This document shows positions 35,501-45,925 of a DNA stretch of 64,000 bases, piece by piece. Both the position numbers and the translations under genes were made by a program. Position 1 is the first letter of the stretch; each line of letters starts with the position of its first letter. The notes beneath the pieces are model-generated. The model was not told the DNA's origin, made no database searches, and saw only the letters and a program-made list of their open reading frames with translations. The DNA is from Dastarcus helophoroides (taxonomy: Eukaryota > Arthropoda > Insecta > Coleoptera > Bothrideridae), in assembly GCA_028583605.1 (NCBI GenBank), contig CM053337.1:26894162-26958161 (forward strand), in the 5' to 3' direction.

Positions 35501-36785
35501 TCACAATGCATTTTTTTTTAATTTGGGCTGTTAAATTTCGTTATTTCCTAAAAATGTCGCCTTGTAGGAGGATTTCACCCCCTTAGGGAATAAATTGCTA
35601 AAACCGTAACTTAACTGATTTTTATTTATAAGCTGACATCCGAACACCAATTTCTATATTTTTAACTTTAAAATTTACAAATGTCTGTACAACTTTTTAT
35701 CCCAGATTTAACACCCTTACGAGATGCATTTTAAAACGTTTCTTTTTGAGGCTCACCTGCGTAATATAAGAAACTCATGTGCAAAATTTCATGCTTCTAT
35801 ACTCATCGGTTTAAGCTATGCGGTGTCTGTCAGCCAGTGTTTAGAGTAGATATGAATAAAAATGTATCTTCGCCTGAAACTACTGCTAATTGCGAATCCA
35901 ACTAATGCATCTTAATTTAGTCGGATGCAATTATGTACGTTCATAGTTAGAAAATGTGATGTTGCCATAATTCTTTATTAAAATCATTCATGCTGAAATG
36001 CTGAAATTACTTCTCCTACAATGCAATTGTATTAATCCTTGAAACCAATTAATTGTACCATTAGCAGCGCTAATTATCTGCAAATGTATACACCGACTCA
36101 ATGATGAAACCCATTCATTATACCTAATATCTAGATGACTAAAATTGTGTCTATTGATAGGGTAAATTATGTCTTCCTTCGCTAATAAATGCCATGCTTT
36201 TAACCTAATAAGCGTAACAGGCTCTGCATCGGAAACTTTTTCGACTTGGATAGCGACAAATTGACGTTATTTAATATTGAACAATCACGATAAAAATGAA
36301 TTATTCGTGCATTCGTGCAGGAATATATAGCTTCAATATTTGAACAAATTCCATGTCATATTTTGATCGTTTTTTATTGAAACCGTTTTCTCTTGTTCAG
36401 TAAATAAAAAGCAAGCTTATCGATCCGCATTAAAGCGGCCCTAATTTGACAAAAAGTGCTTTTTTTGTGTAGACCGTTGGAAATATTCGTCATAAGTCAT
36501 AAACATATTTTACAAACTTAATAAACAGGGATCTAACACGCTAGAACCACTAATTTTGAAGTTTACAGTACTCATTGGGGTTAATGAGTGTTGTATTGTG
36601 CTCTTTTTTAATGGGGAGCTAATTGGAAAAGAAATAGATAAAGCGAGTTTCCAGATCATTTTAAATAGAATAATTATGGTTTTACTTTAGATTACAAGGT
36701 GCTCAAAAAATACCATTTATTTGTCTTGCAAAATAAAATTTGCGTAACCATGTACGATGTAGCTAAAGTAACAAAGATCCTTAGC
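35501..36785. other. Unique intronic DNA
   Basis: Compositionally mixed sequence in Dpr intron 1, without element ends or domains. 35880-36250 is the least repetitive part. Confidence 0.35.
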
Positions 36786-36789
36786 AGTT

Positions 36790-36878
36790 AGGTAACTTTC
36801 CTGTTTTGTGGGTTTTACAGCAATATGCATCAAATACATGCGTGTTGCTGTAAAACCCATAAAAGAAGAAAGTTATCT
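36790..36878. ncRNA. MicroRNA-precursor-like hairpin
   Basis: An 89-nt fold. TTTTGTGGGTTTTACAGCAA (36803-36822) pairs with TTGCTGTAAAACCCATAAAA (36845-36864) over 20 bp with one G-T wobble. TAACTTTC (36793-36800) pairs near the base with the AAGTTA end at 36870-36875 around two mismatches. The terminal loop is about 20 nt and partly paired (ATGCAT / ATGCG). Size, arm length and few mismatches suit a pre-miRNA in an intron of a neuronal gene. A small MITE could give the same fold; no target duplication or repeat copy was seen. Confidence 0.45.
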
Positions 36879-36985
36879 CAGACCGGCATGCGTTTAGATA
36901 TGCTGAACTTAACTAATAATTTTATTTAAATGTTCTGTATGAAACAATTGAACATGCTAAAAGTTGAAAATATTTACAATCAACA

Positions 36986-37028
36986 ACCATAGACCGGTTT
37001 CGGCCTTCCTTGACCTCATCGTTATGGT
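36986..37028 (-). ncRNA. Hammerhead ribozyme motif, core-mutated
   Basis: On the minus strand: stem I ACCATA/TATGGT (37028-37023 and 36991-36986), first core strand ACGATGA in place of CTGATGA (37022-37016), stem II GGTC/GGCC (with one G-T pair) around a 6-nt loop, second core strand GAAAC, a CG loop of a 2-bp stem III, and cleavage triplet GTC. Everything fits except two substituted invariant bases in the first core strand, so this copy is probably inactive. Confidence 0.65.
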
Positions 37029-37261
37029 ACCGTCTCCGTAAGTATTTCTAATCTATAACCATTAGTCAGACACGAGAGATCTTAACCCCATTGTGTGAAC
37101 CTGATGCAGATAAAATTAAGACAAGTTTTAGTTTACTGGAAGACAAAAATTAATTAATAAATGAATTAAATGCTGAGATTTACGATTTACTTCTAGAAGA
37201 CGTAAACCGCAGTGAAACGAGATTACAAGGAGAAATAGATGCCACTTTCGTTTACCACCTC

Positions 37262-37592
37262 GTTCTCAGACACAGTTCCGTAGGGTTTGGCCCTTTAACT
37301 CTGCTAACTGGGAAGAATTAGGAGCCTTCTTTGCATCTTTCCCATGGCAGGAAGTCTTCTTTAACTCAGACAACCCTGTCTCAATCGCCGAATCCATCAC
37401 TGAAACTATCCTGATTGGTATTAAATACTCAATGCCCCACTCCCAAAAGAAGTCTAACTCCAGTAAATCTTGGTTCAGCAAAAAATGTGCTCTGGCTCTC
37501 TTCTGCAAAAATTGCGCATATCGTCGTTGGCGAAATAATCCCTCAGTCGAGAGTCGGACCACATAGATGCATGAAATTCTTGTAAACAAGTT
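37262..37592 (+). pseudogene. Jockey-like LINE fragment (endonuclease-RT linker)
   Basis: The plus-strand translation contains FASFPWQE, ITETILIGIKYSMPHSQKK, SWFSKKCA and YRRWRNNPSVESR. This matches, region for region, the minus-strand LINE at 58380-58020, so it is a second copy of the same family. It breaks at 37592 in a T-run. Confidence 0.85.
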
Positions 37593-37987
37593 ATTTTTTT
37601 TTTTCAATTTATTTAACATTTCTTCGGCCCAGTTTGGAAATATTTCAATTTTTATGGTTTGTTGACAATTTTCTAAACAGTTTTTGAAATGCGACTACGT
37701 GACATTTAAATTTATTGAAAACGTCACCTCATGACAGTTCACAAATTAAGAGGTTAGTTTATTTTACATAGAATAGGAATAATGAAAAATAGGAGACCAA
37801 AACTTAGATATGGAAAAAAAAAATTGTTTTTTTGATAAATTAGGAAAATATAAAAAAATACATAAAAAAGTTGTAGCGCTGGACATCGATGTTTCGCTCT
37901 CATTTGAGCTTGTCAGCACTGCATAACATGGAAAGGGAACAATGAGAAAGAAATACTTAAAAAAAATTTTTTTCTTAAATATAAAAA
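37593..37987. mobile_element. Insert between LINE pieces, with hammerhead-like end
   Basis: About 395 bp of AT-rich sequence unrelated to the LINE separates its two remaining pieces. The only structured part is the hammerhead-like motif at 37876-37920. The interval probably is a fragment of another retroelement that entered during or after the internal LINE deletion. Confidence 0.45.
37876..37920 (-). ncRNA. Degenerate hammerhead-like motif
   Basis: Minus strand: CTGACAA, then stem II GCTC/GAGC around AAATGA, then GAAAC, an ATCGAT loop and GTC, followed by CAGCGCT. The first core strand has A for the invariant second G, and stem I pairs at only about four of six positions. It keeps the hammerhead order of parts but is unlikely to be active. 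Confidence 0.5.
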
Positions 37988-38265
37988 AGGGTTGGTTGGT
38001 GACTTGTTTCTGTTCTACAAGTACTACTCTGGGAGATGCTTGCAGGAACTGATAGGATTAATCTCCTCAAGGGCAAGATTTTTGAGGCACACAAGACAGA
38101 GATAGCAAATTTCTGTACGATCCAACTTGACACAGTGAGTTCTGTCTACGGAGACTCTTTCGTCTATAGAACTTTCAAGCTCTGCAACTCGTTACCGAAA
38201 GAAGATGGTTCGTCGCCATATATCCTTGTTTTCGCATCCTACTTGCAGTGCTTAGAAGGCACAAA
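37988..38265 (+). pseudogene. Jockey-like LINE fragment (C-terminal end)
   Basis: The translated frames give LVGDLFLFYKYYSGRC and RARFLRHTRQ, then FVYRTFKLCNSLPKE. This is the same C-terminal region as the LINE at 56212-55895, in broken frames. It ends at the junction with Bel/Pao gag near 38265. Confidence 0.85.
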
Positions 38266-38269
38266 ACTT

Positions 38270-41215
38270 AAACTTAAAGAAAAGGATGAATATTCACAGA
38301 ATTTTAAGAGGTTAAAAATAAAAAACAAAAAGTTTTTTATGGACCAGTTAAATATCTCTGTTACATCTGTAAATTCCGCTCAAGAAATTAACAGTAAAAA
38401 AATTAAAAAGTTTTGGAGATGATGCGGAAGAATGGCTACCATTTTGGTCACAGTTTCAGAAGATTGACAATGATAATGACAAATTCCAATATTTTATTTA
38501 GGCTACTATGCCAGGTCTCAGGGTTCGTCTATTGGTTAAACATTTTCCACTTACAGGCGACGAGTATTCTAACGCCATTAATAATTTAAAGGCTTGCTTC
38601 CGAAGAGTTGATTTGCTGGTAGAAGTTTATGTACAAGAACTACTGAATTTAGAATTACATAATAAGAATTATCAGGTTAGCTTATCCATGTCATACAACA
38701 AATTAGAGGAGCAATTAAGAGCGCTCAAATCATTAGATATAATGACAGAAAAATATGCAACGCTGCTATATCCACTTGTAGAGTCCTGTCTCCCGGAAAA
38801 CATTCTGATAGTGTGCAGCGAAGCTTTGTATGTGATGTGGTAGAAGTACTGATCTTCAAGATCAGCTTAAAAATTTAATGCTGTTTTTGCGTAGAAAAGT
38901 TGAAAATGAAGAGCTAATCTCTTTAGCTGTAGCTGGTTTTCGAATGAACAATGAAGCCAAGTAGCCTTCGTCGTCCTTGAAGAAAAATGTGTTTTAAATC
39001 ATGAACATACCTACAGCTCCAGGTCCCGTAAATTTTAATAAAAATTCATCCTGTGTGTTTTGTGAGAGATCTCATTCGTCTAATGAGTGTTTAAGATAAA
39101 AAAGCATTCGTTAAAAGTGAAACAAAAACTGCTAGCAAAACAAAGACTTTGTTTTATATGCCTTAGTCCAAGACACATTTACGAGAATTGTAAACGTAAT
39201 GTCGGTTGCTTAATTTGTAATGGAAAATATATACTAGTTATGTGTCCCAAATCAGACAGTCAGAAACATAATGATCGTCTCAGTTCTTCTACAACCAATA
39301 AAAAAAATGACGAGGTATATATTGAGAAAACACTATCTGACAAAACTCATCCTGGGGTGAAGTTACAAACTTTAAAAGTGTGGATACGTGGAAATAACAT
39401 TGGTTATTACACACACGTGTGTTACTTGATGCAGGGTCTCAGTGGTTTCATACGGCGAAGAATCTGGTTGATCAAATGGGTTATTCATCACTGGGAAAAG
39501 AAAGTGTGATTCATCCTTTGTTTGGTTGAAGCCAGTCAGATCCTGTTATGCACAATCCGGTATCGGGTAAGATTGAAAAACATTTATAATGATTTTTCAT
39601 GAAATTTTGAGGTATTAAATCACTCAGTTATTTGTGGGGCTATTTCACCAGTGTCTAGTCCATGAGTTAATGAACTAAACAAGTACAAATCACTCGCTTC
39701 TCTTCGGCCTTTTGAAGATGAGCGAGGGTTTTTAAAAATAAAAACTCTCGTCTGACAAAGAGTAGATACCCAAGCATTCAAATGTACATCGTTATTATCT
39801 AGTAATCACATTGTGGTAAAGAGGTAAATTTATGACAAGCACAAGGAAATGTAATGTGTCATGCAGATGTACAAACATTAATGAGTATTTTACGTTAAAA
39901 TATTGGCTGATAAGAGCACAAAAATTAGTGGAAATATGTGTTGCATGTCGCAGATATGACAAAAAAACTCTTGTCAAGGCACCAATTTTCGTTGTCAGTA
40001 AGCAGAGTCCAGATGCTGCTGTATTTGAAGTAACTGGAATCGATATGGCAGGTCATGTTTATCTACGTTAAGGAAACAAAGCTTGAATTTGCCTTTTTAC
40101 TTGTAGAGTTTACCGAGCAATTCATTCAGAACTTGTTACATCTATGGGCACTCATGATGTTATACAAGCACTACGACGTTTTATTTCTAGAAGGGGTAGA
40201 CCTTCTGTGATATTCAGTGATAATCGAACTTTTGTAGGAACTGAGAATGCTTTTGAAAACTTAAATTGAAATGAAATTTCCAGTAAATGCGGTTTCTGGC
40301 GAATAGCGTGAAAATTTAACCCCCTCACTGCACCATGTGGGGGGTGGGGCGACTGATGGAAGAGGATCGTGGATCTTTTAAAACAATTACTTCGAAAAAC
40401 ATTAGGAAAAGCAGCGTGACCTATGAGAATCTGCTACTGTAAAATGATAATTAATTCTCAACCATTAACGTTTATTTCCCAAGTTATACATGACAAAAAT
40501 TGAAAAATTTAAATACGAATCTTGTTCCCTGAAACTAAAAATGATTAAAAAACACAACAATAGTTGCTCTTGCGCATTTCCATAGCCAAGCTTAGTATTT
40601 CAATTTTTGAAGATAACCAAGGACCGGTCCGTTCCACCAAAAAAAAAATATATACATGACATGGTACCTTTGACCCCAGCTTGTTTTTTACAAGATAAAA
40701 AAAATGGGTATGTAGCAGACTGCGATGTAATTGATTCCTAAGCTTACAGAGAAGAGTACGCTACAGACAAAAATTAGTCAAGATTTGAGAAAACGTTATC
40801 GCGACAAATATTTGGGCCAACTGTTACAAGTTTTGCAAAAATAAATCACTGAGAAAAGAAGACACAGTATTGATAGTTGCCAATGATGCTAAAAGACTTG
40901 AATGGCCTATAGTCATAATACAAGAGTTGATACCAAGAAAATATAGAGAAGTAAGACTTGCTCCAATTAAGACTTCTTCTAGAACTTTGTTGAGACCAAT
41001 TTGGAGAATTTGTTTATTAGAAACGACAAAGTGAGACAATGAGAATTTTTTAAGGGTTCTCTTAATTTAAGTACATATACTGAGAAGCGAGAGAATACAA
41101 TCCTCAAGAAGTGGAGGAAGACGCACAAGAGGAGGAAGGCGCCCAAGAGGAGTCTATACAGAGCGTTCAGTTAAGTCGTAGAGGGAAAAAAGTTACCTGC
41201 AAGATACTTGTGAGT
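38270..41215 (+). pseudogene. Bel/Pao LTR retrotransposon remnant
   Basis: Order along the plus strand: gag capsid-like region (38400-38830, GDDAEEWLPFWSQFQ, then KHFPLTGDEYSNAINNLKA), zinc-knuckle region near 39050-39240 (CVFCERSHSSNEC and CFICLSPRHIYENC patterns), protease region near 39390-39510 (out of frame), then a jump to integrase: the zinc-binding end (CVACRRYD, 39935), core (VTGIDMAGHVY near 40030; GTHDVIQALRRFISRRGRP near 40147) and C-terminal part (LPMMLKDLNG and RPIWRICLLE frames, 40870-41030). Reverse transcriptase and RNase H are missing and many stops are present. No LTR was identified at either side. A fold-back retroposon (40496-40650) has entered the integrase region. Confidence 0.85.
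40496..40650 (+). mobile_element. Fold-back retroposon, copy B
   Basis: A 155-bp insertion within Bel/Pao integrase, flanked by an exact 11-bp direct repeat TATACATGACA (40485-40495 and 40651-40661). Its 3' end is CGGTCCGTTCCACCA plus an A-run. Most of the hammerhead-like core has been deleted in this copy. The target duplication defines the ends of the family. Confidence 0.9.
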
Positions 41216-41299
41216 CACTATTTTTATTGAAGCCTAATGACTCCAAGGAAAAGCCTGTTGGAAATGGTCCCATAATTTCATAAAACTATTTCCTGTGGC

Positions 41300-41403
41300 T
41301 CGGAGAGAAACTGAAGATGACAGCTTGGCTGTCGAAACGCGTTGTAACCTTTGTTGTGTTTTTTAATCATTCTCGGTTTCAGGGGACAAGTTCTGTATTT
41401 CAA
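41300..41403 (+). mobile_element. Fold-back retroposon, copy C (partial)
   Basis: Contains the hammerhead-like core CTGAAGA (41311-41317), stem GACAG/CTGTC and GAAAC (41334-41338) with GC-GTT after it, then the shared TTTGTTGTGTTTTTTAATC and TTTCAGGGGACAAGTTCTG blocks. The GATAACC...CCACCA 3' module is missing. No target duplication was recognised. Confidence 0.8.
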
Positions 41404-42196
41404 TTTTTTAATAAAATATTCGGAAATTTCGAAAAGTGATTTTTACAGAAAAACTGAAATTTTGCAAAAAAATATCGAAACGAATTTAAAAAATTCAAAT
41501 TAAAAAAACAAATTTAGCAAAAGTCAACACTTCTTTAAGAAAATTCAGAAAATAATAACAATAACGACAAAAAATTGAAATTTCTAGAAAAAGATAGAAA
41601 TACCTAGGGGAAACTATAAATTTTAAAAGAATTTTTAAAGCAAAGTTGAGCTTTAGGGAAAAACAAATTTCTAGAAAAGGATTTGCCAAAGAACTCCAAC
41701 GCTTAAAAAAAATGGGTATCATTCGCAAATTCGTGAAAAGAGTCAAAAACTTTTTTCAAGTTTTTGACTCTTTTCACGAATTTATGATTGTTTTTCAAAC
41801 TCTTTTTTGAAACTTTAGAGTTCTTTGGGAAATCTTTTTTTAGAAATTTGGTTTTCTTTAATTCGACCTTATCAAAAAGAATTATTAAGAGTTTCGGTTT
41901 TTTCCCTTTGAAAATTCGACTTCTTTAAAAACAATTATTAAGGATTTCGCTTTTTGCCTTTTAAGAAGTTAAATTTCCAAGAAAATAGTCCAATTAAAAT
42001 AAATCTCTTTATTGATATAATTCGACATTTAAATAAATTTTTTGAGCATTAAAATTTTCCGAAAAATGGCAATTTTCAGGAAAACACTAGAAGTTCGAGA
42101 AAACAGGATTTTGTTCTAATTTTTTTTTCTTAAAACGTTTTGGCAGTTTTAAAACAATATCATAGTATAAAAAAGTTTCCAACATGAATTTTTACA
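41404..42196. repeat. Degenerate AT-rich DNA with polarity switch
   Basis: Purine-rich on this strand from 41404 to about 41750 and pyrimidine-rich after it. The switch point is the perfect hairpin at 41727-41783. No gene; the small minus frame at 41746-41495 translates the repeat. Confidence 0.6.
41727..41783. repeat. Perfect 26-bp-arm hairpin
   Basis: AAATTCGTGAAAAGAGTCAA and the following 6 bases (41727-41752) are exactly repeated in reverse at 41758-41783, with a 5-base loop. It lies where the surrounding repeat changes strand polarity. Confidence 0.9.
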
Positions 42197-42210
42197 GGAA
42201 TGTTGATTTT

Positions 42211-42370
42211 GGTGGAACGGATTGGTCCTTGGTTATCTTCAAAAATAAAAATACAAATCTTGTCACCTGAAAATAAGAAAAATTAAAAACCACAACAGAG
42301 GTTGCTCTAACGCGTTTCGATGGCCAAGCTATCATCTTCAGAGAGATATCTCTCTGTATTTCAATTTTAA
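42211..42370 (-). mobile_element. Fold-back retroposon, copy D
   Basis: A 160-bp minus-strand copy. Its flanks GGAATGTTGATTTT (42197-42210) and GGAATCTTGATATT (42371-42384) are a 14-bp target duplication with two later changes. On the minus strand it carries stem I CTCT/AGAG, core CTGAAGA and GAAACGCGTT of the hammerhead-like motif. Confidence 0.9.
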
Positions 42371-42384
42371 GGAATCTTGATATT

Positions 42385-43740
42385 AAAATAAAAAAATTTC
42401 GAAACTTCAAAAAGCTATTTCACAAAAAAATGAAAGTATCTACACAAATTCTTTTAATAAAAACCAAATTTTCTATAAAAAAACATTTGACGAAAGTCAA
42501 AAATGTGGTAAACTAATTAACAGTAGCAGAAAAATCGCGAACAAATCTAAAATTAAATTCAAGAAAAAAGTTGAAATGGACATAAGAAATTTGTCTAATT
42601 TTAGAAAAAACTAAATTTTGAAAAAAAATGTTGAGAAAAATCAAAAAAACTGAAACCAAAAATTTTGTAAAAATTAGGGAATTAAAATTTTAAGAAAAAT
42701 GAAAATTTCGAATAAAAAACTGAAATTTCGTGAGAAAAATCAAAATTTGTATAAAACACATCTTTGAAACAAATCAAAATTTGGAACAACTTCTAAAACA
42801 CCCAAGAGAGGTTTCCTGAAATAACTTAAGTATCAAAAAAAATTGAAAAATTTAAAATTTCTTCAACAAATAGTCGAAACTTTGAGAAGAAGAAGCAAGT
42901 AGAAAACAAGAAAGTAAATTGGTTGAAAAGAAATGAAGGTTTTGAAAATAAAGGAAATATTGAAAATGTTCTACATTTAAAAAAATTAAATAACAAAAAT
43001 TTTGCACAAAAATTCGAATAAATGGTTAGCGTTGCGTGAGAAAACAAAATATTTTTACATTTAATTTATAAAGATGTCAACATTTTGTAGTAAAACAAAT
43101 GTTTTTCCAGATTTTTCTGCATAAAGTCGAATTTTCTAAACAGAAAATTAAAAAAAAATAGGGAAGTTTCTCAAAAAAATGTTTTCGGGGAAGTAGCAAT
43201 TAAAGAATCAAGCAGAACCTGACAATTTTTGAAGCAATTTTTTTAGAAAAAAAATTAAATTAAAAAGTGTCTTTAAAGAAATATCAGTTCCTAAACAGAG
43301 TCAAAATAATATGAATTTTCGATGAGAAAATTGAAATCTTGAGAAAAGCTACATTTTTATAGAAAAACTTTTAACGACATTCAAAATTTCGACGTAAATA
43401 AGGCATCAAAGTATTTGAAAAAAAATCCAACGAAACATTTCTAGAAAAATTATAGAATTAAAATTTTACTAAAAATGGAAATGTCGAGTAAAAGGTTGAA
43501 CCATCGTGAAACAAATCAAAATTTGTATCGAATTTTGTCTAGAGAAATGTCGAAAATGTAAAGAACAAAGTTGAAATGTATAAGAAGGAGAATATTAGCA
43601 GAAAATTCGAAAGTTGTGAAAAATTTTTTTCGAGAAAATTAATATTTCGTGAACAATTAAACGTAGTCCTTTTAGTTTAACCTGAGCCCGTTTTTCTCTC
43701 AATGAAATGACAATCAGTTTAAGAATTACACATACCCATA
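42385..43740. repeat. A-rich degenerate block before Dpr exon
   Basis: Purine-rich low-complexity DNA up to about 43690, then normal intronic sequence with the splice acceptor tract of the next exon. No gene. Confidence 0.6.
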
Positions 43741-43765
43741 TATTAATCAGTATTTTTCTTTCCAG

Positions 43766-43892
43766 AACCAATGGACAGATGGTTTAACGTCACGATTGCA
43801 CATAACAGGGGTCCATTTGTCAGACTCCGGTAATTATTCATGCGTTCCAACAATCGCAGCCTCTACAAGCGTAAATGTACACGTTATTAATG
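43766..43892 (+). CDS. Dpr-family gene, exon encoding second half of second Ig domain
   Basis: A 127-bp internal exon after TTTTTCTTTCCAG and before GTAAGT. It starts in phase 0, as required by the previous exon, and ends after one base of a Gly codon (phase 1). It encodes NQWTDGLTSRLHITGVHLSD, then SGNYSCVP and the G strand SVNVHVING. The D-G-Y-C signature with its cysteine closes the Ig disulphide opened in exon 28897-29087, and NYS is an N-glycosylation site typical at this place in Dpr proteins. The 14.7-kb intron before it is filled with retroelements, yet exon and splice sites are intact, so the gene is presumably functional. Confidence 0.95.
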
Positions 43893-44151
43893 GTAAGTAA
43901 GTGTTACCTAGTGCTGCCATCGTCTTAACTTGAAAATGATGACTGCTCAGGGAACATTCATTGTTAAGCGTAAAAATCTGACATTCCCCATGACTTCCAA
44001 AAGAGTTTTTTTTCCTAAGCTAATTTGAGCAAGCTTTCTTAACAATCCAAAACTCTATCGCTAAAAATCGCTAAGATGAACTCCAATCCTGTTTATTAAC
44101 CTCTAATGTAAATCATTTGTAACGTTTTATAATATTTTTCGTTAAAACACT
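43893..44151. other. Start of Dpr intron 2, nothing recognised
   Basis: Begins with the GTAAGT donor; otherwise unremarkable sequence before the mariner element. Confidence 0.5.
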
Positions 44152-45254
44152 GTTCCCAAATTTACATTTCGTTTTGACATTTAATATCAGACAGATCAAG
44201 GTTCATTTTAAAGCACATGGTGAGAGATTTTATTTGTAGCTGATAGTTGAGGGTCAATTTTAACATGGAGTGCAAAAACGAACATTTTCGGCTTATTTTA
44301 CTTTTTTATTTCCGTAAAGGACGGAAAGCTGCAGAGGCTCATAAAGAAATATGTGGAGTTTATGGTGGTGATTGCATAACAGAATACACTTGTCAGAATT
44401 GGTTTAAGAAATTCCGTTCTACAGATTTTTCACTCAAAGGTGGCCAACGTTCTGATCGACCTACTAAAGTCGATAATAATTAAATTTATGTTATTATTAA
44501 AGAGGATCGTCATATAACTGTTTGAGAGATTTCGATGAGGTTAAATGCATCACACACAATCATTGAAAATCACTTAAAATGTCTTATTCATCAACGACTC
44601 AATATTTGCGATTCCCTTCTTGAAAAGAATCATTACTGGTGATGAAAAATGGGTCACCCACAGTAACATCATTCGAAAACTACCATGATCCAAGCACGAT
44701 GAAGCAGCACAAACCACATCAAAAGTTGAATTGCATCAAAAAAAGATCATGCTGTCGATTTGGTGAAATTATAAAGGTGTTGTGTATTTTGAGCTGCTTC
44801 CAAGGAACCAGACAACCAATTTAAATGTGTACTGGCAACAGCTAATGAAACTGGATGAAGCAATCAAAGAAAAAGGGCCAGAATTGGCAAATCGAAAAGT
44901 GCTTGTGTTCCATCATGACAATGCTAGACCTCACACATTTTTGGTAACTCGTGGGAAATTATTGGAGCTTGATTGGGAAGTGATGTCGCACAGCCCTGCC
45001 CTAGCACCATCTGATTACCATTTATTTTGTAGTTTGCAGAACTTTATGAATGGTAAAAATTTCCCAAATAAATCGCATTTGGTTCAGTTTTTTTCTGAGA
45101 AATGCTATGAGCGCGGAATCATGAAGCTGCAAGAAAGATGGCAAAAGGTCATTGAACAAAATGGAAAATATGTAATTGATTAAAGTCTATTCTCTGCATT
45201 AAAAAATGTGTTTTTTTATTATACTACAAAACCGAAATTACTTTCTTGCCAACC
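44152..45254 (+). mobile_element. Mariner transposon, inactive
   Basis: The right end in reverse reads GGTTGGCAAGAAAGTAATTT, a typical mariner terminal repeat, next to a TA at 45256-45257. The left end (GTTCCCAAATTTACATTTCG, 44152 on) is a decayed version of the same sequence. Between them lies a mariner transposase broken by stops. The element sits in sense orientation in Dpr intron 2. Confidence 0.85.
44265..45183 (+). pseudogene. Mariner transposase pseudogene
   Basis: The N-terminal helix-turn-helix region is readable from ATG 44265 (FRKGRKAAEAHKEICGVYG, then TCQNWFKKFRS) to a stop at 44481-44483. The catalytic domain follows with the three mariner acidic motifs: GDEKWVTH near 44640, HHDNARPH near 44912 and SPALAPSDYHLF near 44993, which suits a D,D34D mariner. 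It ends KVIEQNGKYVID at 45183. Besides the early stop there is a deletion between the DNA-binding and catalytic parts and a frame change near 44780. It cannot make an active enzyme. Confidence 0.9.
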
Positions 45255-45778
45255 ATAAATCATCACCGAGCGGTGAGTTACCCAAAACCTTACAAATATT
45301 GGCACATTCTAGGCCTAAACAGAATATGATTCAAAAAAGTATTTAATGCCATCTTAGGTAAAGAGTCTCATTTTTAGTAATTTTTGGGGTTATTGGAGGT
45401 ATTATTAAAGATAGAATGTTGAGGTTTTTGCTTTAGTATCCTACTTTTTAATTAAATGATTTTGAAAATCTTCACTTTTTAGATATGCCCCATATTTCCG
45501 TTACACTCTCATATATAAAAACCGTAAAAACTGACATTGTGACAATTTTTACATTAAATACGGTAGCGCATTCAGTTCTTTTCTCCAAAAAGTCAGATTT
45601 ATGAGATATTTACCAAAGTTATGTTTTTATTAATGAAACACCCTACATATTATTTTGTATACTCATTAGGGATAATTTGGGATACGTAGGACACCAAAGT
45701 AAAAGTCATAACACTCTAGTTTTAATAATAAGTCGAATAACCGCCGAAAAGTGCCGGAAAAGGGACACTCTGTACTCT
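45255..45778. other. Intronic DNA, nothing assignable
   Basis: No domain. The stretch near 45625-45650 (ATGAAACACCCTACATATT) resembles the end of a DNA element but no partner end was found. Confidence 0.3.
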
Positions 45779-45925
45779 GCCTTCTTCTTCTTCTTATTTT
45801 TCTTCTTCTTCTTCTCCTTCTTATTTTTCTTCTTCTTCTTTTTCTTCTTCTTCTTCTTCTTCTTCTTATTTTTCTTCTTCTTCTTCTTCTTCTTCTTCTT
45901 CCCCCTCTTCTTCTTTTTCTTTTAT
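45779..45925. repeat. (TTC)n microsatellite, tail of minus-strand LINE
   Basis: About 145 bp of CTT repeats with TTATTTTT interruptions. On the minus strand it is a GAA-rich run immediately after the end of the LINE at 45926-46850. LINE insertions often end in such a microsatellite. The two long open frames crossing it (Phe-rich and Leu-rich) are artefacts. Confidence 0.85.

Noticed and set aside
37266..37619. 117-codon minus-strand frame
   Set aside because: Antisense shadow of the plus-strand LINE fragment.
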